From Coenobita brevimanus (Eukaryota; Arthropoda; Malacostraca; Decapoda; Coenobitidae), in assembly GCA_032717465.1 (NCBI GenBank), contig CM064669.1, forward strand, positions 46,986,843 to 47,050,842: a stretch of 64,000 bases of DNA, written 5' to 3'. The first letter of the stretch is position 1. The number at the start of each line of letters is the position of its first letter. Position numbers and translations under genes: made by a program. Positions 47,437 through 58,979 of this stretch are shown here, one piece after another. The notes beneath the pieces are model-generated. The model saw only the letters and a list, made by a program, of their open reading frames with translations. It made no database searches and was not told where the DNA came from.

Positions 47437-47493
47437 GATGAAAATTTTCTTCCACTGGAGTCGGTGGAATTTATCCCATTTGCAGTCAGTGAA

Positions 47494-47525
<32 letters not shown>
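47281..47525. repeat. (CT)n cluster
   Basis: (CT)n at 47370-47434 and 47498-47524 with CT-rich flanks. Confidence 0.93.
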
Positions 47526-47595
47526 GAAGGAAAGAAAATAGAGCAACTTTTAGTACCCTCATTAACCATCACATTTACCAAGCTTTTTCTGTAGT

Positions 47596-47715
47596 CATCA
47601 TCATCATCATCATCATCATCATCAGTATTACCGTCCTCATGTTCATTACCACAAACACTCATTGCCAACTTCATCTCGAGTCATGAGTAATTCAGTCACC
47701 TTCATCATCATCATT

Positions 47716-47765
<50 letters not shown>
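47596..47765. repeat. (ATC)n, two runs
   Basis: 47598-47622 and 47704-47764, separated by unique sequence. Confidence 0.93.
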
Positions 47766-47766
<1 letters not shown>

Positions 47767-47944
47767 CTTGTGTAGATATTGATGACATTCTTCAGGGGTT
47801 CTACCATAGTGAAGTAACTGGGAATTAGAGACTAACTAGGAGTGCGCATGGGCGAGGGATGGCAAAGGCAAGGTGGGGGTTATGAATAAGATGGAGATAT
47901 AAGGAGTTTTGTGAAGGGGGGAGGTGTGTTGTAGGAGGGGTTAA

Positions 47945-48290
47945 ATTTGTCCCCCATTTCATTACTCCCATTCATCATTACCCCCATATTCGAACCCAAT
48001 ACAGCCCCATTTAACCACTCCGGGCCCCAATTACCCCCCATAAGCAACCCCATTACACTCAACAGTCACCCATTAAATCACCCCTAGTCACCATTGCCTT
48101 TGACCCCATTACACCTAACCTTCCCCCCATTTACCTACTTCCAGTCCCCATTACCCCATACAGCTAATTATACTCAACCCCACCGCATCCGACTTTCCCA
48201 TTCAATCACCCCGTTACATCATTACCCCCATAATTAACCCCATTAGACCCCCATTAAACACTCCATTAGTCCATTACCCCCCCATGCAGC
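47945..48290. repeat. degenerate CCCCATTA repeat
   Basis: CCCCATTA/CCCATTTA/CCATTAC words every 8-25 bp across 350 bp (CCCCATTACACTCAAC, CCCCATTACACCTAAC). Confidence 0.78.
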
Positions 48291-48329
48291 TACAGAGTCG
48301 ATTTCTGGCCCGACTCTGCTGATCTGCAT

Positions 48330-49126
48330 AACAAGGAGAGAGAGAAAGAGAAGGGGGCGGAGGAGGGGCTAATAGAAAGAGTGAGGGGGGTCAGGGGGGA
48401 AAAGGGAAAGAGTGAGGGAGAGGGAGGGGGACAAAGACCTTGAGATTTGGCAAAGAATTATTTTTGGTGCAAAGGTGATTATGTGTGGGTAGAGGGGATG
48501 GGAAGGGGGGGTGGAGAGATGGGAAAGGGGGGAGGAGATGTGGGGGGGGGGAAATGGGGGAGATAGCAGGAGTGAGAGATATAGGAAGAGGAGGGAAGTT
48601 GGGACTGATTGGAGGAGGGAAAGATATAGAAAGAAGAAGGCAGATGGGGGAGATAGGAGGGTAGGGAAGATGGAAGGAGGATGAGATGGGATGAGGGGGA
48701 GGGATGGGAGAGGGGAAAAGATGAGGGAGGGCAGAGGGAGAGATGTAAAGAGGTAGGAGATTGGGAGGGGGACAAGAAAGGCTGGGGAAGGGGAAGAGAG
48801 ATAGGGGAAAAGGAAGGGACGTGGGAGAGGGGGAAGTAGGACGAGCAGAATAAATGAAGAACAAGGAAGACGAAGGAAGAAGTGGGAAGGGAAGAAGAGG
48901 ACGGAGAAGGAAGGAACAGAACGGAGAAGGAGGAAAAAGGAAGGAAGTGTAGAAAGAAGAAAGAGTATGATGAGGAAGAGAAGATTAGGGAAAATGAAAG
49001 AAGAGCAGAAGGAAGGAGGAACGAGATGGAAAGAAGAGAAGTGAAGTAAAAGGAATGGCAACAAATGAAAGAAGAGAGAAAGGAGAGGCAAAAAATAGCG
49101 AAGGGAAAGAAGAGAAGGAAGAAGTT

Positions 49127-49191
<65 letters not shown>
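48330..49191. repeat. polypurine tract ending in (GA)n
   Basis: GGGAGG, GGAAGA and GAGGGGG words with an 11-base G-rich run near 48541; (GA)n at 49131-49191. Confidence 0.9.
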
Positions 49192-49196
<5 letters not shown>

Positions 49197-49310
49197 GAAG
49201 GATAAGATTAACGAGATACTAACGAGAGGCCATTAGCACTAAACAAATTAACTTCAGACTGAGGACGTCTTTTAAAATTTTCAATATATACTAGAAATTT
49301 TGATGCTAGA
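49192..49310. other. unique spacer
   Basis: Nothing recognised. Confidence 0.5.
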
Positions 49311-49461
49311 GAGGGACGCCTTCATGTGGTGGCACCGATATGGCCGGGGAGGAGGAGTTGCCTGGTAATACAAACATCCCTCAGTCCCCTCCCTATCCCC
49401 CGATAAGATGATGGTGGACTGCAAAAGGATAGAACTGGCTTGCTGCTGCCGCTGCTGCTGC

Positions 49462-49503
<42 letters not shown>

Positions 49504-49520
49504 TGCCGCTGCTGCTGCTA
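49311..49520 (+). mobile_element. SINE-like element, copy e, with (CTG)n(CCG)n tail
   Basis: GAGAGGGACGCCTTCATGTG head, GGCACCGATATGGCCGGG, GCCTGGTAATACAAACATCC, GATGATGGTGGACTGCAAAA, then CTG repeats and 12-13 CCG units (49466-49503) before CTG again. Confidence 0.8.
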
Positions 49521-49675
49521 CAGACGATTTTATTCAGCTCTGGAGGGGTTAGATAGAGCCTTCAGGAACCCTTCAGCCACAAGAGAGAAGGGGCTGAGAC
49601 TCCTAAGCCTAATAAGACGCTCTGAAGTTATGTAGAAGAAAGTGAATAAGACGTCCTAGTGCTGAAGAGGTTATT
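49515..49675 (+). mobile_element. partial TTAA inverted-repeat element
   Basis: ACAGACGATTTTATTCAGCT joined directly to the CTG tail. GGAGGGGTTAGATAGAGCC core, a reversed arm AAGCCTAATAAGACGCTCTG, and end GTGCTGAAGAGGTTATTC. Confidence 0.72.
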
Positions 49676-49690
49676 CACGCCACTTGCAGA

Positions 49691-49830
49691 CGATTTTATT
49701 CAGCGATTTTATTCATCCTTCGAAATTAGTCACGCTACCAACACCCAATTTTATTCAGCGATTTTATTCATCCTTCGAAATTCGTCACTCTACCAGCATC
49801 CGATTTTATTCAGCGATTTCATTTAGCGGA
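49691..49830 (+). repeat. 55 bp tandem repeat derived from transposon arm
   Basis: ATTTTATTCAGCGATTT recurs at 49693, 49748 and 49803, exactly 55 bp apart. The units also share TATTCATCCTTCGAAATT and CAC-CTACCA. The seed is the inner motif of the inverted-repeat element, so a transposon arm has been amplified in tandem. Confidence 0.88.
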
Positions 49831-49835
49831 ATATA

Positions 49836-50059
49836 TTAAATCCTTCAATATAATGACTTTTTTTTTTTTTTTACTTTGTTCTCACTTGGTTCAGACGATT
49901 TTATTCTGGTATAGAGAGACATTTTCAAACTGGAGGGATTAGATCTAGCCTTCATCAACCCTTTCATTGCTAGAAATCCCTCCTGAAGTTTTGAAAAATC
50001 GTCTGGCGATAGCAAGACAAATGAAAAAAGTATATACGTCACCGGGCTGAAGGGGTTCG
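49836..50059. mobile_element. TTAA inverted-repeat element, best full-length copy
   Basis: 224 bp. Left arm TTAAATCCTTCAATATAATG ... TTCAGACGATTTTATTC; core GGGATTAGATCTAGCCTTCA then TCAACCCTTTCATTGCTAG; right arm AAAAATCGTCTGGCGATAGC ... ACGTCACCGGGCTGAAGGGG TTCG. The arms pair for about 75 bp, so a transcript would fold into a long hairpin. No ORF. Confidence 0.82.
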
Positions 50060-50107
50060 ATAAAGCGATATCTAAACCATCGCCTTTCTGTCAATGAATC
50101 CCAAGCA

Positions 50108-50345
50108 ATGATAATAATAATAATGATAATAATAATAATAATAACAGTAATAGTAATAATGGTAATAATAAGAGAAATAACAATAATAATAATAATAATG
50201 ATAATAGTAATAGTAATAACAATAAATGTAGTAGTAGTAGTAGCAGTTGTAGTGTTGGTGGTGCCGGCAGTAGTAGTAGTAGCAGTAAGTGATAGCAGCA
50301 ACAGTAGTAGTAGTAGTAGCAGTAGTCGTAGTAATAACAATAACA
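50108..50345. repeat. (TAA)n / (TAG)n trinucleotide cluster
   Basis: AATA-type triplets to 50225 then GTA/GCA triplets to 50340. Confidence 0.92.
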
Positions 50346-50592
50346 TTAGTCTCTCTCTCTCTTTCTCTGTATTGCCAGACGCTTTAATCCCGTAAGGGGC
50401 GACCACAAATAAATCGCCTCCATGTCGTCCCGCCCCCGCCATTTGACAGCCCTCCCCCCAGCTCACCCCTATCTCATATACCTCTCAGCTTCATCCTTCC
50501 ATTTCATCCTCGGCCTCCCCCTCCCTCTCCCCCTCGTCCACCTCACTCACATACACTGTCCTCGTTAGTCTCTCGCTCTCCATCCTCTCCAC

Positions 50593-50630
<38 letters not shown>

Positions 50631-50690
50631 TATCTTCTAGAGGTCGCAAGAGTAGAATACATAAAAAGTCCTCAGTTTGAACGGATTAAG
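50346..50690. other. pyrimidine-rich spacer with element end
   Basis: CT-rich 50450-50590, (TAA)n 50596-50629, then AGGTCGCAAGAGTAGAATAC ... GAACGGATTAAGG (50640-50692), which looks like a lone right end of the TTAA element. Confidence 0.5.
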
Positions 50691-50829
50691 GAGTGATAAA
50701 AAGTGAGAAAACTCTAAAAAGAGAAAGTTCACAATGTTATTAGAAAAGAGTCATGAAAGAGAAAAGAATTAAAGAGAGCAAAAGTGCAAATGTGAAGCAG
50801 TGAGAGAGGAAGGAAGATTAAGGGAAAAA

Positions 50830-50875
<46 letters not shown>

Positions 50876-51025
50876 AATACAAGGAGAGAGAAAATAGAAG
50901 AAATAAAAACAAGATTAGCAAGAGAAGAGGAATACAAAAGTGAATAAATCTGAAAATAAAAAGAAAAAAAATCACTGAAAGAAAAAGAGAGGCGTGGGCG
51001 ACAAAGCAAGAATAAAGTTAGAATG

Positions 51026-51089
<64 letters not shown>

Positions 51090-51942
51090 AGAGGAGAGAA
51101 AAGAAATTAGGAAGGTGCAGATAAAAGATTAAGTGGAAAGGGAGGTTAGGAAGATAGGAAGAAAGAAGAGAGTGAGGTAAAAGAAGAGGACAACGTGATA
51201 AGGAGGAAGAGAAAAGAAATGTGGAGGGAAGGGGGGGAAGGAGGGAGAAAAGAATAAGGAGAGATGGAGATATGGAGAAAAAAAAAGAGAGGGGGGGGGA
51301 TGAAGAGGGTGTGATTGGAGGAAATGGAGATAAAAGGGGACGAAATGGTAGGTAGGAAGAAGGGAAGGAGACAAAATTAAGGGAAAAAAAAAAACAAGAG
51401 CCAAGGAAGGGAGAGGGAGGGAGAGAGAAAGAGGAGGGAGAGACATAAAGAGAGAGAGAGAGAGAGAGAGGTAAAAAGGTGGAGGAAAAAAAAATGAGCA
51501 AGGAAGCAGTGAAGAATAGACGGTAGGGGAGGAGAAGGTGAAGAAGAGAGAAGGAAAGAGATAGGGAAGGAGAGAAGAGGGGGAGAGGGGAATGGAGGCA
51601 AGGAAAGGAGGTGGGGAAGAGGAATGAGGAAGGAAGGGAAGGAGAGGAGGGAGCGATGAATGCCATGAAGGAAAAATAAGAAAAAGAAAAACGGATAGAG
51701 GGAAAAGGGAAATGAAAAATTACGGATTGAAAGAGAAAGATAGGAAGAAGGAAAGAAAAGGGAGAGGAGAGAGAGAAAGGCAGGAAGAGAGAGAAGAGGA
51801 GAGAAATAGGAGAGTCAGGTACGTGGGGGGATGAAGAGACAAAAGCTGAGGGGAAAAAATAAAGGGAAGAAAGGAAGGAGGGGAGGTAGGGAGAAGAGAG
51901 AAAATGAGGAGGGGGAGAGGGAAGGGGAGGGGCAACGAAGAA

Positions 51943-51983
<41 letters not shown>

Positions 51984-52015
51984 AGGAGAAGAAGTTGGGG
52001 GAGGGTGAGAATCTT
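50691..52015. repeat. polypurine tract with (GA)n cores
   Basis: 1.3 kb A/G-rich DNA with (GA)n at 50835-50871, 51028-51087, 51450-51471 and 51949-51980. The 416-codon minus-strand Ser/Leu/Pro/Phe frame is a shadow. Confidence 0.92.
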
Positions 52016-52084
52016 TTAGCGGGTGTGGATGGCCAAAGTTCTCGAGGTGACTGGTTGCTCGCCTTAAACTGCTCCACCAAACTG

Positions 52085-52935
52085 CCAACACAAAGTAATG
52101 AACAAAATTGCTGAGGAAAAAAAAAAAAAAAACTGCGAAAAATACTGCCGGGGGGAAAAAAAAAAAAAAAACCACGAGAACTGCTGCTGGATAAAGTACT
52201 GGAAAAAATTATTGCTACGAGAAAAGATGTTCAAAAAAAAGTGCCACGGGAACTGCTACCGAGATATGGCTGTTTTATAAAGGCGTTGGAAAAAGTATGC
52301 TTAGAGAAGAATTGCTACAAAAATACTGCTCCCAAAGGTGTTCCAAAAAGTGCTAGGAGAGCTGTTACGAAAATATTGCCTTTTAAAATCGTCGCCTGAA
52401 AGTAATGAACGGAACTGAAAAAAAAAAAGTTGTTGTGCGGAAATGAATGGGATGAACTGCAAACTGCGAGTACGAAACGAAATTAATACAAAAAACTGCT
52501 GAGTAAAAGTACCTCAAGAAAGTAAATGAAAACTGTGAGAAAATTTTTTGAGAACTTAATAGGAAGATCATGCTGGAAAAAAAGAAACTGCCAGATGAGA
52601 GCAAGGAAAACTCTCCTAATAAAAGAAAATCAGGAAATAATTAACAAAGTATTCTGGAAAAATTTTATATTGACAAATATGCAGTTAAAAAAAAAAAAAA
52701 AAAAAGGCAGGAGAGAAAATGGTTAAGAAGTACGCTGTAAAAAATGGCTAGCTGCTTCCCGTAAACTGGTCTATGAAACGAGCGTGAGAAAGCAGTGAAC
52801 AAGATTGCTTTGAGAAACTGCCACAAGATAGGAACGAGAAACTGTTAAGGGGGGAAATAACAAAGTAAAAATGTACAAAAAAGAAGAAAAAGAAAAAAAA
52901 TGGATTGTTGGAAAAATGACTATGGGCTTAATCTT
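52085..52935. repeat. degenerate A-rich CTGCTACGAGAAA minisatellite
   Basis: ACTGCTACGAGAAAA-like words recur every ~20-35 bp (GAGAACTGCTGCTGG, GGGAACTGCTACCGAG, GAATTGCTACAAAAATACTG, GAGAAACTGCCACAAGAT). Similar words reappear at 55600-55745. Old, poorly phased array; no gene. Confidence 0.6.
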
Positions 52936-52939
52936 TTTT

Positions 52940-53362
52940 TCCCTCAGTAAGGTGATTTTCTTATACTATTCTTGCCACCACCAGACGATTTTATTCAGCT
53001 GAGGAGGAACTGTTCGTAAAAGTGATTCATTCATTTAGTCCAGTGATATTTATTGATGTATTCCTGTCCTTGCCCTACGATTGTATTAAAGTTTGTGTGG
53101 GTTAGATGTTTCCTTCATTATTCTCTTCAGTTTGGTGGCCTTCATGTTCACCTCTTTCTTGTTTCCTTTCGACGATTTCATTCAGCCTGAGAGATTTTTC
53201 GATTTGCCGTGATTAGATATTAAAAAAATCGTCTAGGCGTAAGAAGTCTAGTCGGGCTGAAGTGGTTGATGTTTTCCCCGCTTGAAGTTTCCGTAAAGCT
53301 GAAGAAAATCGTCTGGAAATAGCAGCAGTAAAAATTTAGTTACCGAACTGAAGTGGTTAATA
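52940..53362. mobile_element. two TTAA inverted-repeat elements, adjacent
   Basis: ACCAGACGATTTTATTCAGC (52981) opens one. TTTCGACGATTTCATTCAGC (53167), AAAAATCGTCTAGGCGTAAG (53225), AAAGCTGAAGAAAATCGTCT (53298) and the right end ACCGAACTGAAGTGGTTAA (53342-53360) belong to one or two further copies, one apparently nested. Confidence 0.7.
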
Positions 53363-53452
53363 GATGTGGTTAAGGGGAAAAATTTACTAAGGGAAAAAGC
53401 GCAATCAGAAAAACATTGGCTGGAATTGCTATGGGACCAAAGACATGGCTAA

Positions 53453-53455
<3 letters not shown>

Positions 53456-53540
<85 letters not shown>
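53456..53540. repeat. (CA)n
   Basis: About 42 units. Confidence 0.97.
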
Positions 53541-53545
<5 letters not shown>

Positions 53546-53571
53546 CAGCAACATCAAATCAGAAAACAGTG

Positions 53572-53790
53572 AATCCCTTCAGCCCACACACGTCATTAAT
53601 TTTGTGGTTTATTCTTGCAGTCTCCAGACAATTTTATTCTGCTTTTGGACAGGTTTTTGGAAATGGGTGGGTCAAATTGTCTTTCACTATAATCTTTTTA
53701 TTCTAACTTGGCCAAAAAATTGCCTTCTCTCTGTCTTGAATGTTGAGCTGTAGCAAAAATTTAGGTTATGGTGTTAGTGACGAAGAACTA
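53572..53790 (+). mobile_element. TTAA inverted-repeat element, worn
   Basis: AATCCCTTCAGCCCACACAC GTCATT start, TCCAGACAATTTTATTCTGC inner motif, and a right arm with GAGCTGTAGCAAAAATTTAG followed by TTAGTGACG. Confidence 0.65.
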
Positions 53791-54770
53791 TAATGGAGAG
53801 GATGTAGAGCCGTAGCATTAACTTTATCTTTCACTGAGTTACGTGAAACAAGTTGCTAAAAGACGAAAATCTGGGCCAAGTGTGAAAGTACCATAGTTCC
53901 TTCAGCAAGAGTTATTTTCTAAGATGCATGACAACCTAGAGGCAGCAAGAATTATTTTACTAATACTTCATCGTAGTAAAGGTGAGTTTATAGAAAAATT
54001 TGTCACGAAAAAGTAAGCCTTGGGGGTAAAAATATTGGGAGTCGGAGAGAGGTAAGCGGACGTTAACCCACACAGAAATCCGTCAGTCCATTGGGATAAA
54101 GGGAAAGCGGGATCGCCTAAAAGGATCAGCAACAATAGAGTCTCGAATTCTGCTTTGGCTGGGCGTAGAAACAGTGATTTAAAAGTGAATTCGTTAAATA
54201 AGCTTTTGCTGAAACTCGTTCCACAGGTATTTTTAGCATTGTGATATATAATTGTTAAAGCTTGCAATACGTCACAGGTGAGTGATATGTCAGTGCATAG
54301 TAAGAGTAGTGATTTTGATTGCAAGATGACTTTGTTACATAGGTACACTTGGGACGTAGATTTACAGCATAAACTTGTACATAAGAAAATTCCTTCCTAC
54401 TTTTGTGTCAAAATAACATGCTATTTAATTACTTTTTTTCGTAGGGATGTGGACCTGATATACTAAATTTATGCACGTTTACGATTCTGTATAAAGGTAA
54501 ATTGCGCAAGATATTGGAAAATAGTCTTTTCAATGGGGGTCTTCTTTGAGCTCGTTCGGATCCCTACGTTCTGACCACAAGGCTGAACGACTTGTCTTTA
54601 CTGTGATCAGACTGAAACAAATTGCCAGACTGGAGTAATAAAAAAAATTCAATAACACACAGAAAGAATTGCTAGTAATAACCCTCTCATGGTTGGGCCA
54701 AATCCTGTATTTTATTCTAGATGACATAATGCCGCTGAAAATGCGTTCTACAACCTGAGAGTGGCAAAAA
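53791..54770. other. unique DNA; one 127-codon open frame
   Basis: The longest frame not explained by repeats is here (minus, 53968-54348, 126 residues, including GDPAFPLSQWTDGFLCGL). No domain recognised, no start or splice context that decides. At this length a few such frames are expected by chance in 64 kb. Confidence 0.35.
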
Positions 54771-54899
54771 AAATAGATAAATAAATAAATAAAAATAAAA
54801 GAAACTAAACTGTAAACGTATGAAGGTCAGTAGCGAATGATAAAAAATACCGGTCAGAATAAATAGGTAAAATCAGTAAAATAAAAAAAAAGTCAGTAC

Positions 54900-54917
54900 T
54901 TCCCTAAACGTAAGGAA

Positions 54918-54964
<47 letters not shown>

Positions 54965-55400
54965 AGTATAAAGAAAAATACGTTCCTAGTGTAAGGAGGA
55001 AATTGTCTTTCTGAAAGTAAAATGTCAAAAAATAAAGATCGATAACAAGTGAAAGTAAGGAGATCATTACCTCTCTGAAAGTAAAAAGAAATACCTGTCT
55101 AATATTAATAAGAGAAATACTTCTATAAACGCAGAGAAATTGACCTCTGTTTTTGTAAGGAGAAAACCTTATTGAAAGTGAGGAGAATTTCTCTCTTTAA
55201 ACGGATAGAGAAAATTACACATCTAAAAAGAGAAATATCTCGTCTCTGCAAGAAGAGAGAAAGAACTGCCTCCAAAAGTAAGGACTGGGTCTTACCTGTC
55301 TAAAGAGTGAAAATTACCTGTAAATGGAATGATCTCTAAAGTAAAGAGCAAGAATCCAGAGTAAAAAGGAAAAATAACTGCCCTGGTAAAGTACGGAATT
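54900..55400. repeat. degenerate minisatellite around (CT)n
   Basis: (CT)n 54922-54961 is followed by repeated GTAAGGAGAAAATTACCTCT / CTGAAAGTAA / AGAGAAATAC words every ~25-45 bp to about 55400. Old tandem array with A-rich and CT-rich halves. Confidence 0.65.
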
Positions 55401-55920
55401 ATGTCCTGCTTCAAAGTGCTACAGTTATACAGATGCATCGGTTATACATACATAATATAAACCAAAAAATAAATTAAGAGTGTTGGCATAAATCTTTATA
55501 GAAACCAAATTGCTTATTTAAGTAATTTTTAAAAAGGGAGTCGAATATTATAAGGAACAGATACTACATAACATTTTAATTTAGTGCTGTGGAATGCATC
55601 GAAAATAAACTGCGCTAAAAATGTCTCCCATTATGCAGGATCAAACTGCCTGTGTAAATGATAAAATCCGAAATGAAGAAGTAGATAAATAAGTAAATAA
55701 GAACAATGAATATAGAACCGAAATCCTGCAACAAACTGCTAACAAGAACAATGGACAGTAACAGTAGAGAAATTAAAAAGAAAAAAAATATGGCGAGATA
55801 AATTTTTCCCAAATAAAAGTATTGCGCAAAAGTTCGAGAGAAATAGAAGGGAGGATGACCAAAAGTGTCGGGAAAAAATGCATGCGGAAAATGTAGCGCA
55901 AAATTGGCTTACCTCCTTCG
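55401..55920. other. unique A-rich DNA
   Basis: AT-rich with scattered AAACTGC words. No gene recognised. Confidence 0.45.
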
Positions 55921-55924
55921 CTAA

Positions 55925-56217
55925 AAGGACATTTTTTTTTTTCACTTTATTCATACTATGTCCAGAAAATACTGCTAAACTTAGGATGGACTTTTAGAGC
56001 TGGAGGGGTTAGATATAGCCTTCACCAACCCTCTCGTGGTCGAAACAGCTCTAGTGTTTTCTCTTTTAACAAGCATCAGACGATTTTGTTCAGGTGAGAG
56101 TGACTAGCAGGCGCCTGAGAGTTAACCCCTCCACATTTGGGGTGGTCTTCTAAGCTGGAAAAAATCGTCTGGAGGCAGCAAGAGTAGGGTAAAAACTTCA
56201 CGGGATGAAGGGATTAA
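55925..56217. mobile_element. TTAA inverted-repeat element, composite
   Basis: GGAGGGGTTAGATATAGCCT with TCACCAACCC core, an internal CATCAGACGATTTTGTTCAG (56077), right arm AAGCTGGAAAAAATCGTCTG with GAGGCAGCAAGAG, and end GGGATGAAGGGATTAA (56203-56217). About 290 bp, longer than the 224 bp form, so one copy may sit inside another. Confidence 0.7.
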
Positions 56218-56368
56218 AAACTTGGGAATGGTAGACTAAACTACAGGAGAGAACACCACCCTGAAAAACAAAAATGCTGGTGAAACTGCGAGATGGAGGT
56301 AATGAAAAAATTGCGGAGGAAAAAAATGATGTACGAAATATGGAACACACACTCCAGAACCATCGGTT

Positions 56369-56372
<4 letters not shown>

Positions 56373-56458
<86 letters not shown>
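56373..56458. repeat. (CA)n
   Basis: About 43 units. Confidence 0.97.
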
Positions 56459-56460
<2 letters not shown>

Positions 56461-56609
56461 CGCTTTAAACAGTCTCTTTTCGTCTGTCGTCAACCGCGTA
56501 TCTTCATCTTGTGGCGTCGCTGTCAGCCGGTATAATTGACAGAACAACAATCGGAACAGTCCATTATATTCCTTCGTGAACTAATTAATAACAAATTAGT
56601 CCAGTGGTG

Positions 56610-56930
56610 AATGGAATGGCGATGGGTAGTGGGGTTGGTGGGGAGAGGGTGGTGGGGAAGGGGGGGTGATGGAAGGGCATGGAAAAGTGGTAGGGTATAA
56701 AGGGGATGGTAGGGCATAAGGGGGGTGGTAGGCCATGAGGAGGGGTGATAGAGCATGGGGGGCATAGTAGAAAAGTGGCAGGGCATAAAGGAGGTTGTAG
56801 GGCATGGGAGGGGGCATGATGGAGGAGAAGTGGTATTGCATAAGGAAGGTGGTAGGGCATGGGGGGGGGGCATGGTGGAGGAGCGGTGGTAGGGCAGTTG
56901 GAGGGGGGAGGGGGAGTATGGCCTGTAATG
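56610..56930. repeat. G-rich GGTAGGGCAT minisatellite
   Basis: GGTGGTAGGGCATGGGG and GGTAGGGCATAAGGGG words recur about ten times at 18-35 bp spacing; G runs up to 10. G-quadruplex potential. Confidence 0.82.
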
Positions 56931-58080
56931 TTAAACTTTGGACTGTGAAGTGGAAGGCGAACGCCCACTATTTTATATTACTGAAACTCATGGTGGGAAA
57001 TAAAAGTATGACGTTACTACTTCGTTGATGACTGTGTTGTGTGGAACTCATTATAATAATTTCTGCTCATCTGCCGATTATTCCATTTTTTTGTTCATTT
57101 GTTCGCTGAAACCAGTGGCTGAAAATACACGTTGCCTTAATCTAGTGCCTTATCCTAATGGGGTCAGTAGGCTACCTGTGTCCGTTGCTGGGGAGCGTCA
57201 ACACACTATCAAGCTTCACTGAGCCAGGAGTGAGGCGTAAGCACATGGGGACAGATCTAACCTTTGCCCATCCCAGCTTCGAACCCTTGCGAGTCTTCCA
57301 CCACGGCTCACTTTAGTCTACAGTTACATGAGGTACCCCACTGCCCACACACCCTCATCGCGGCATGGAGTAGGTTCGAACTCGGACTATTTTGACTTGA
57401 ATTCTAATACAGCCGTCTGTCTTGAGGGGATGGACCATGTAGGGATGTCGTTAAGATGCAAATCATTTTTTTTTCTCCTGTTAGAAATTCGAAGGAGTGG
57501 AAATAAGTGGTAGGCTAGGCAGAAAAGAGTGAGGGGAATAGATTGGGATGATGCTTGGTGGTCAGTCAGGACAGAACGAATACACCCGGTGAAGGCAGGC
57601 TTTGTATGCATGGTGATTTAGGTTAGCGGGATGGGTATATCTCTGAGGAAGTTCTTTATGGGGACAGAAATGGTGGAGTGAGCGGGAAAAGTTGGGATAG
57701 GATGGTGTTGGGACGACAGTGTTAAAGCTAGTCAGTGACATTACTTCGCCAAATATTCAGCAACTTTGCTCTGTTCACATTTTAATTAGGCGTAAAACTG
57801 CCATTTATTCACGCTAAACGCTGTGCCATGATGAGATTAAAACTGGATTATGACACTAAGCACAAGGAAGTGCTGTGGAAGAGATGAAGACTGTAGTATT
57901 GTCTTATTCTCCCGCTGAGCTACGGGAAATGGACTTCAGTAGGACAACAGTTTCCGCCAGGTTACAGTGAATGAACTATGGTACTTCTCCCTTCCCTCTA
58001 CTGGCTAATCTTCCTACGCTGATTATTATGTTTCACTGCCCAAAGGTGACTCTATTTGATATGTTAGTTAGGTTAGGAAA
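56931..58080. other. mostly unique DNA
   Basis: On the minus strand near 57255-57320, GTGAGCCGTGGTGGAAGACT followed by AGGGTTCGAAGCTGGG resembles a tRNA A-box/B-box pair (possible SINE head). On the plus strand AGTAGGTTCGAACTC (57367-57381) is another B-box-like motif. No protein gene recognised. Confidence 0.35.
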
Positions 58081-58085
58081 GTAAT

Positions 58086-58332
58086 GGGCAGCAGCAGCAA
58101 TAGTAGTAGTAGTAGTAGTAGTAACAGTGGTGGTAGTGGTGGTGGTAGTGGTCACAGCAACCCTACGCTCATCTGAAGGGCAACCCAATGAACTTCTGAA
58201 TGAAACTGTCCTTCTCCTGTAGTTTGTCATCCTTTCGGAAAACAGGAAGATAAGGGACGCTTGCACCACCAGGCAGAGGAGCGGCTTGGCTATACCAGTG
58301 CCATCACGTGAAGGCGTCTCTCCAGCACCGAA
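58086..58332 (-). mobile_element. SINE-like element with trinucleotide tail, copy f
   Basis: On the minus strand: AGAGACGCCTTCACGTGATG head, GCACTGGTATAGCCAAGCC, CTGCCTGGTGGTGCAAGCGT, a GGGTTGCCCTTCAGATGAGC box, then (CTA)n/(CTG)n (plus AGC/AGT 58090-58122). Confidence 0.75.
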
Positions 58333-58943
58333 AGTAAAAGGCAGACGCAAAGAAATATCTTGGGAATTCATGCCTTTGATTGAATGTACACTGGAGAGAG
58401 GTGATTTAAGTGTCATGGTATGGGGATGGTTGTTTTTATTTTGGTTTAGAGGGTCATTTGAACGTAAACCCAGTGGACTGTAGGTTTAAGTCGCCCTGAA
58501 AGTCTGAATCAAAGGTTTCTCCTGAGAGTAAGACGAAAAACTGAACAACAATGAGAAATTAAGGTTGCATTGCTCTCATAAAACTCACACGAATCGGACT
58601 CACAATTACGAAGAAAATGATAATAAACCATCCACAAATTACGTAGCCTATTATATCCGGGCTGGGGTCAAACAGGGAAATTAATATAACTCGCCGAAAT
58701 GAAAACACAGGGACGATTTAGCAGTTTTCATGGGCAGGTATGAGTCCATGAATATTCAATCCCGTGAATATTCATAAAAGTGCAACGCCATGAACAAGCT
58801 GCTATCCTCTGACGCCATGGAACTCCAACTTTATACTGGGAGAGAGTGTGTGTGTGTGTCGGTCCTTTTTCAAATTTGCGTATATGGATTGGTGGGAATG
58901 ATTTGTTTTTGTCCGTCAGCTTGGTTACCTGTTAGTCTGTTTT

Positions 58944-58979
<36 letters not shown>

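Noticed and set aside
50830..52080. 416-codon minus-strand Ser/Leu frame
   Set aside because: It is the C/T strand of a polypurine tract with (GA)n cores.
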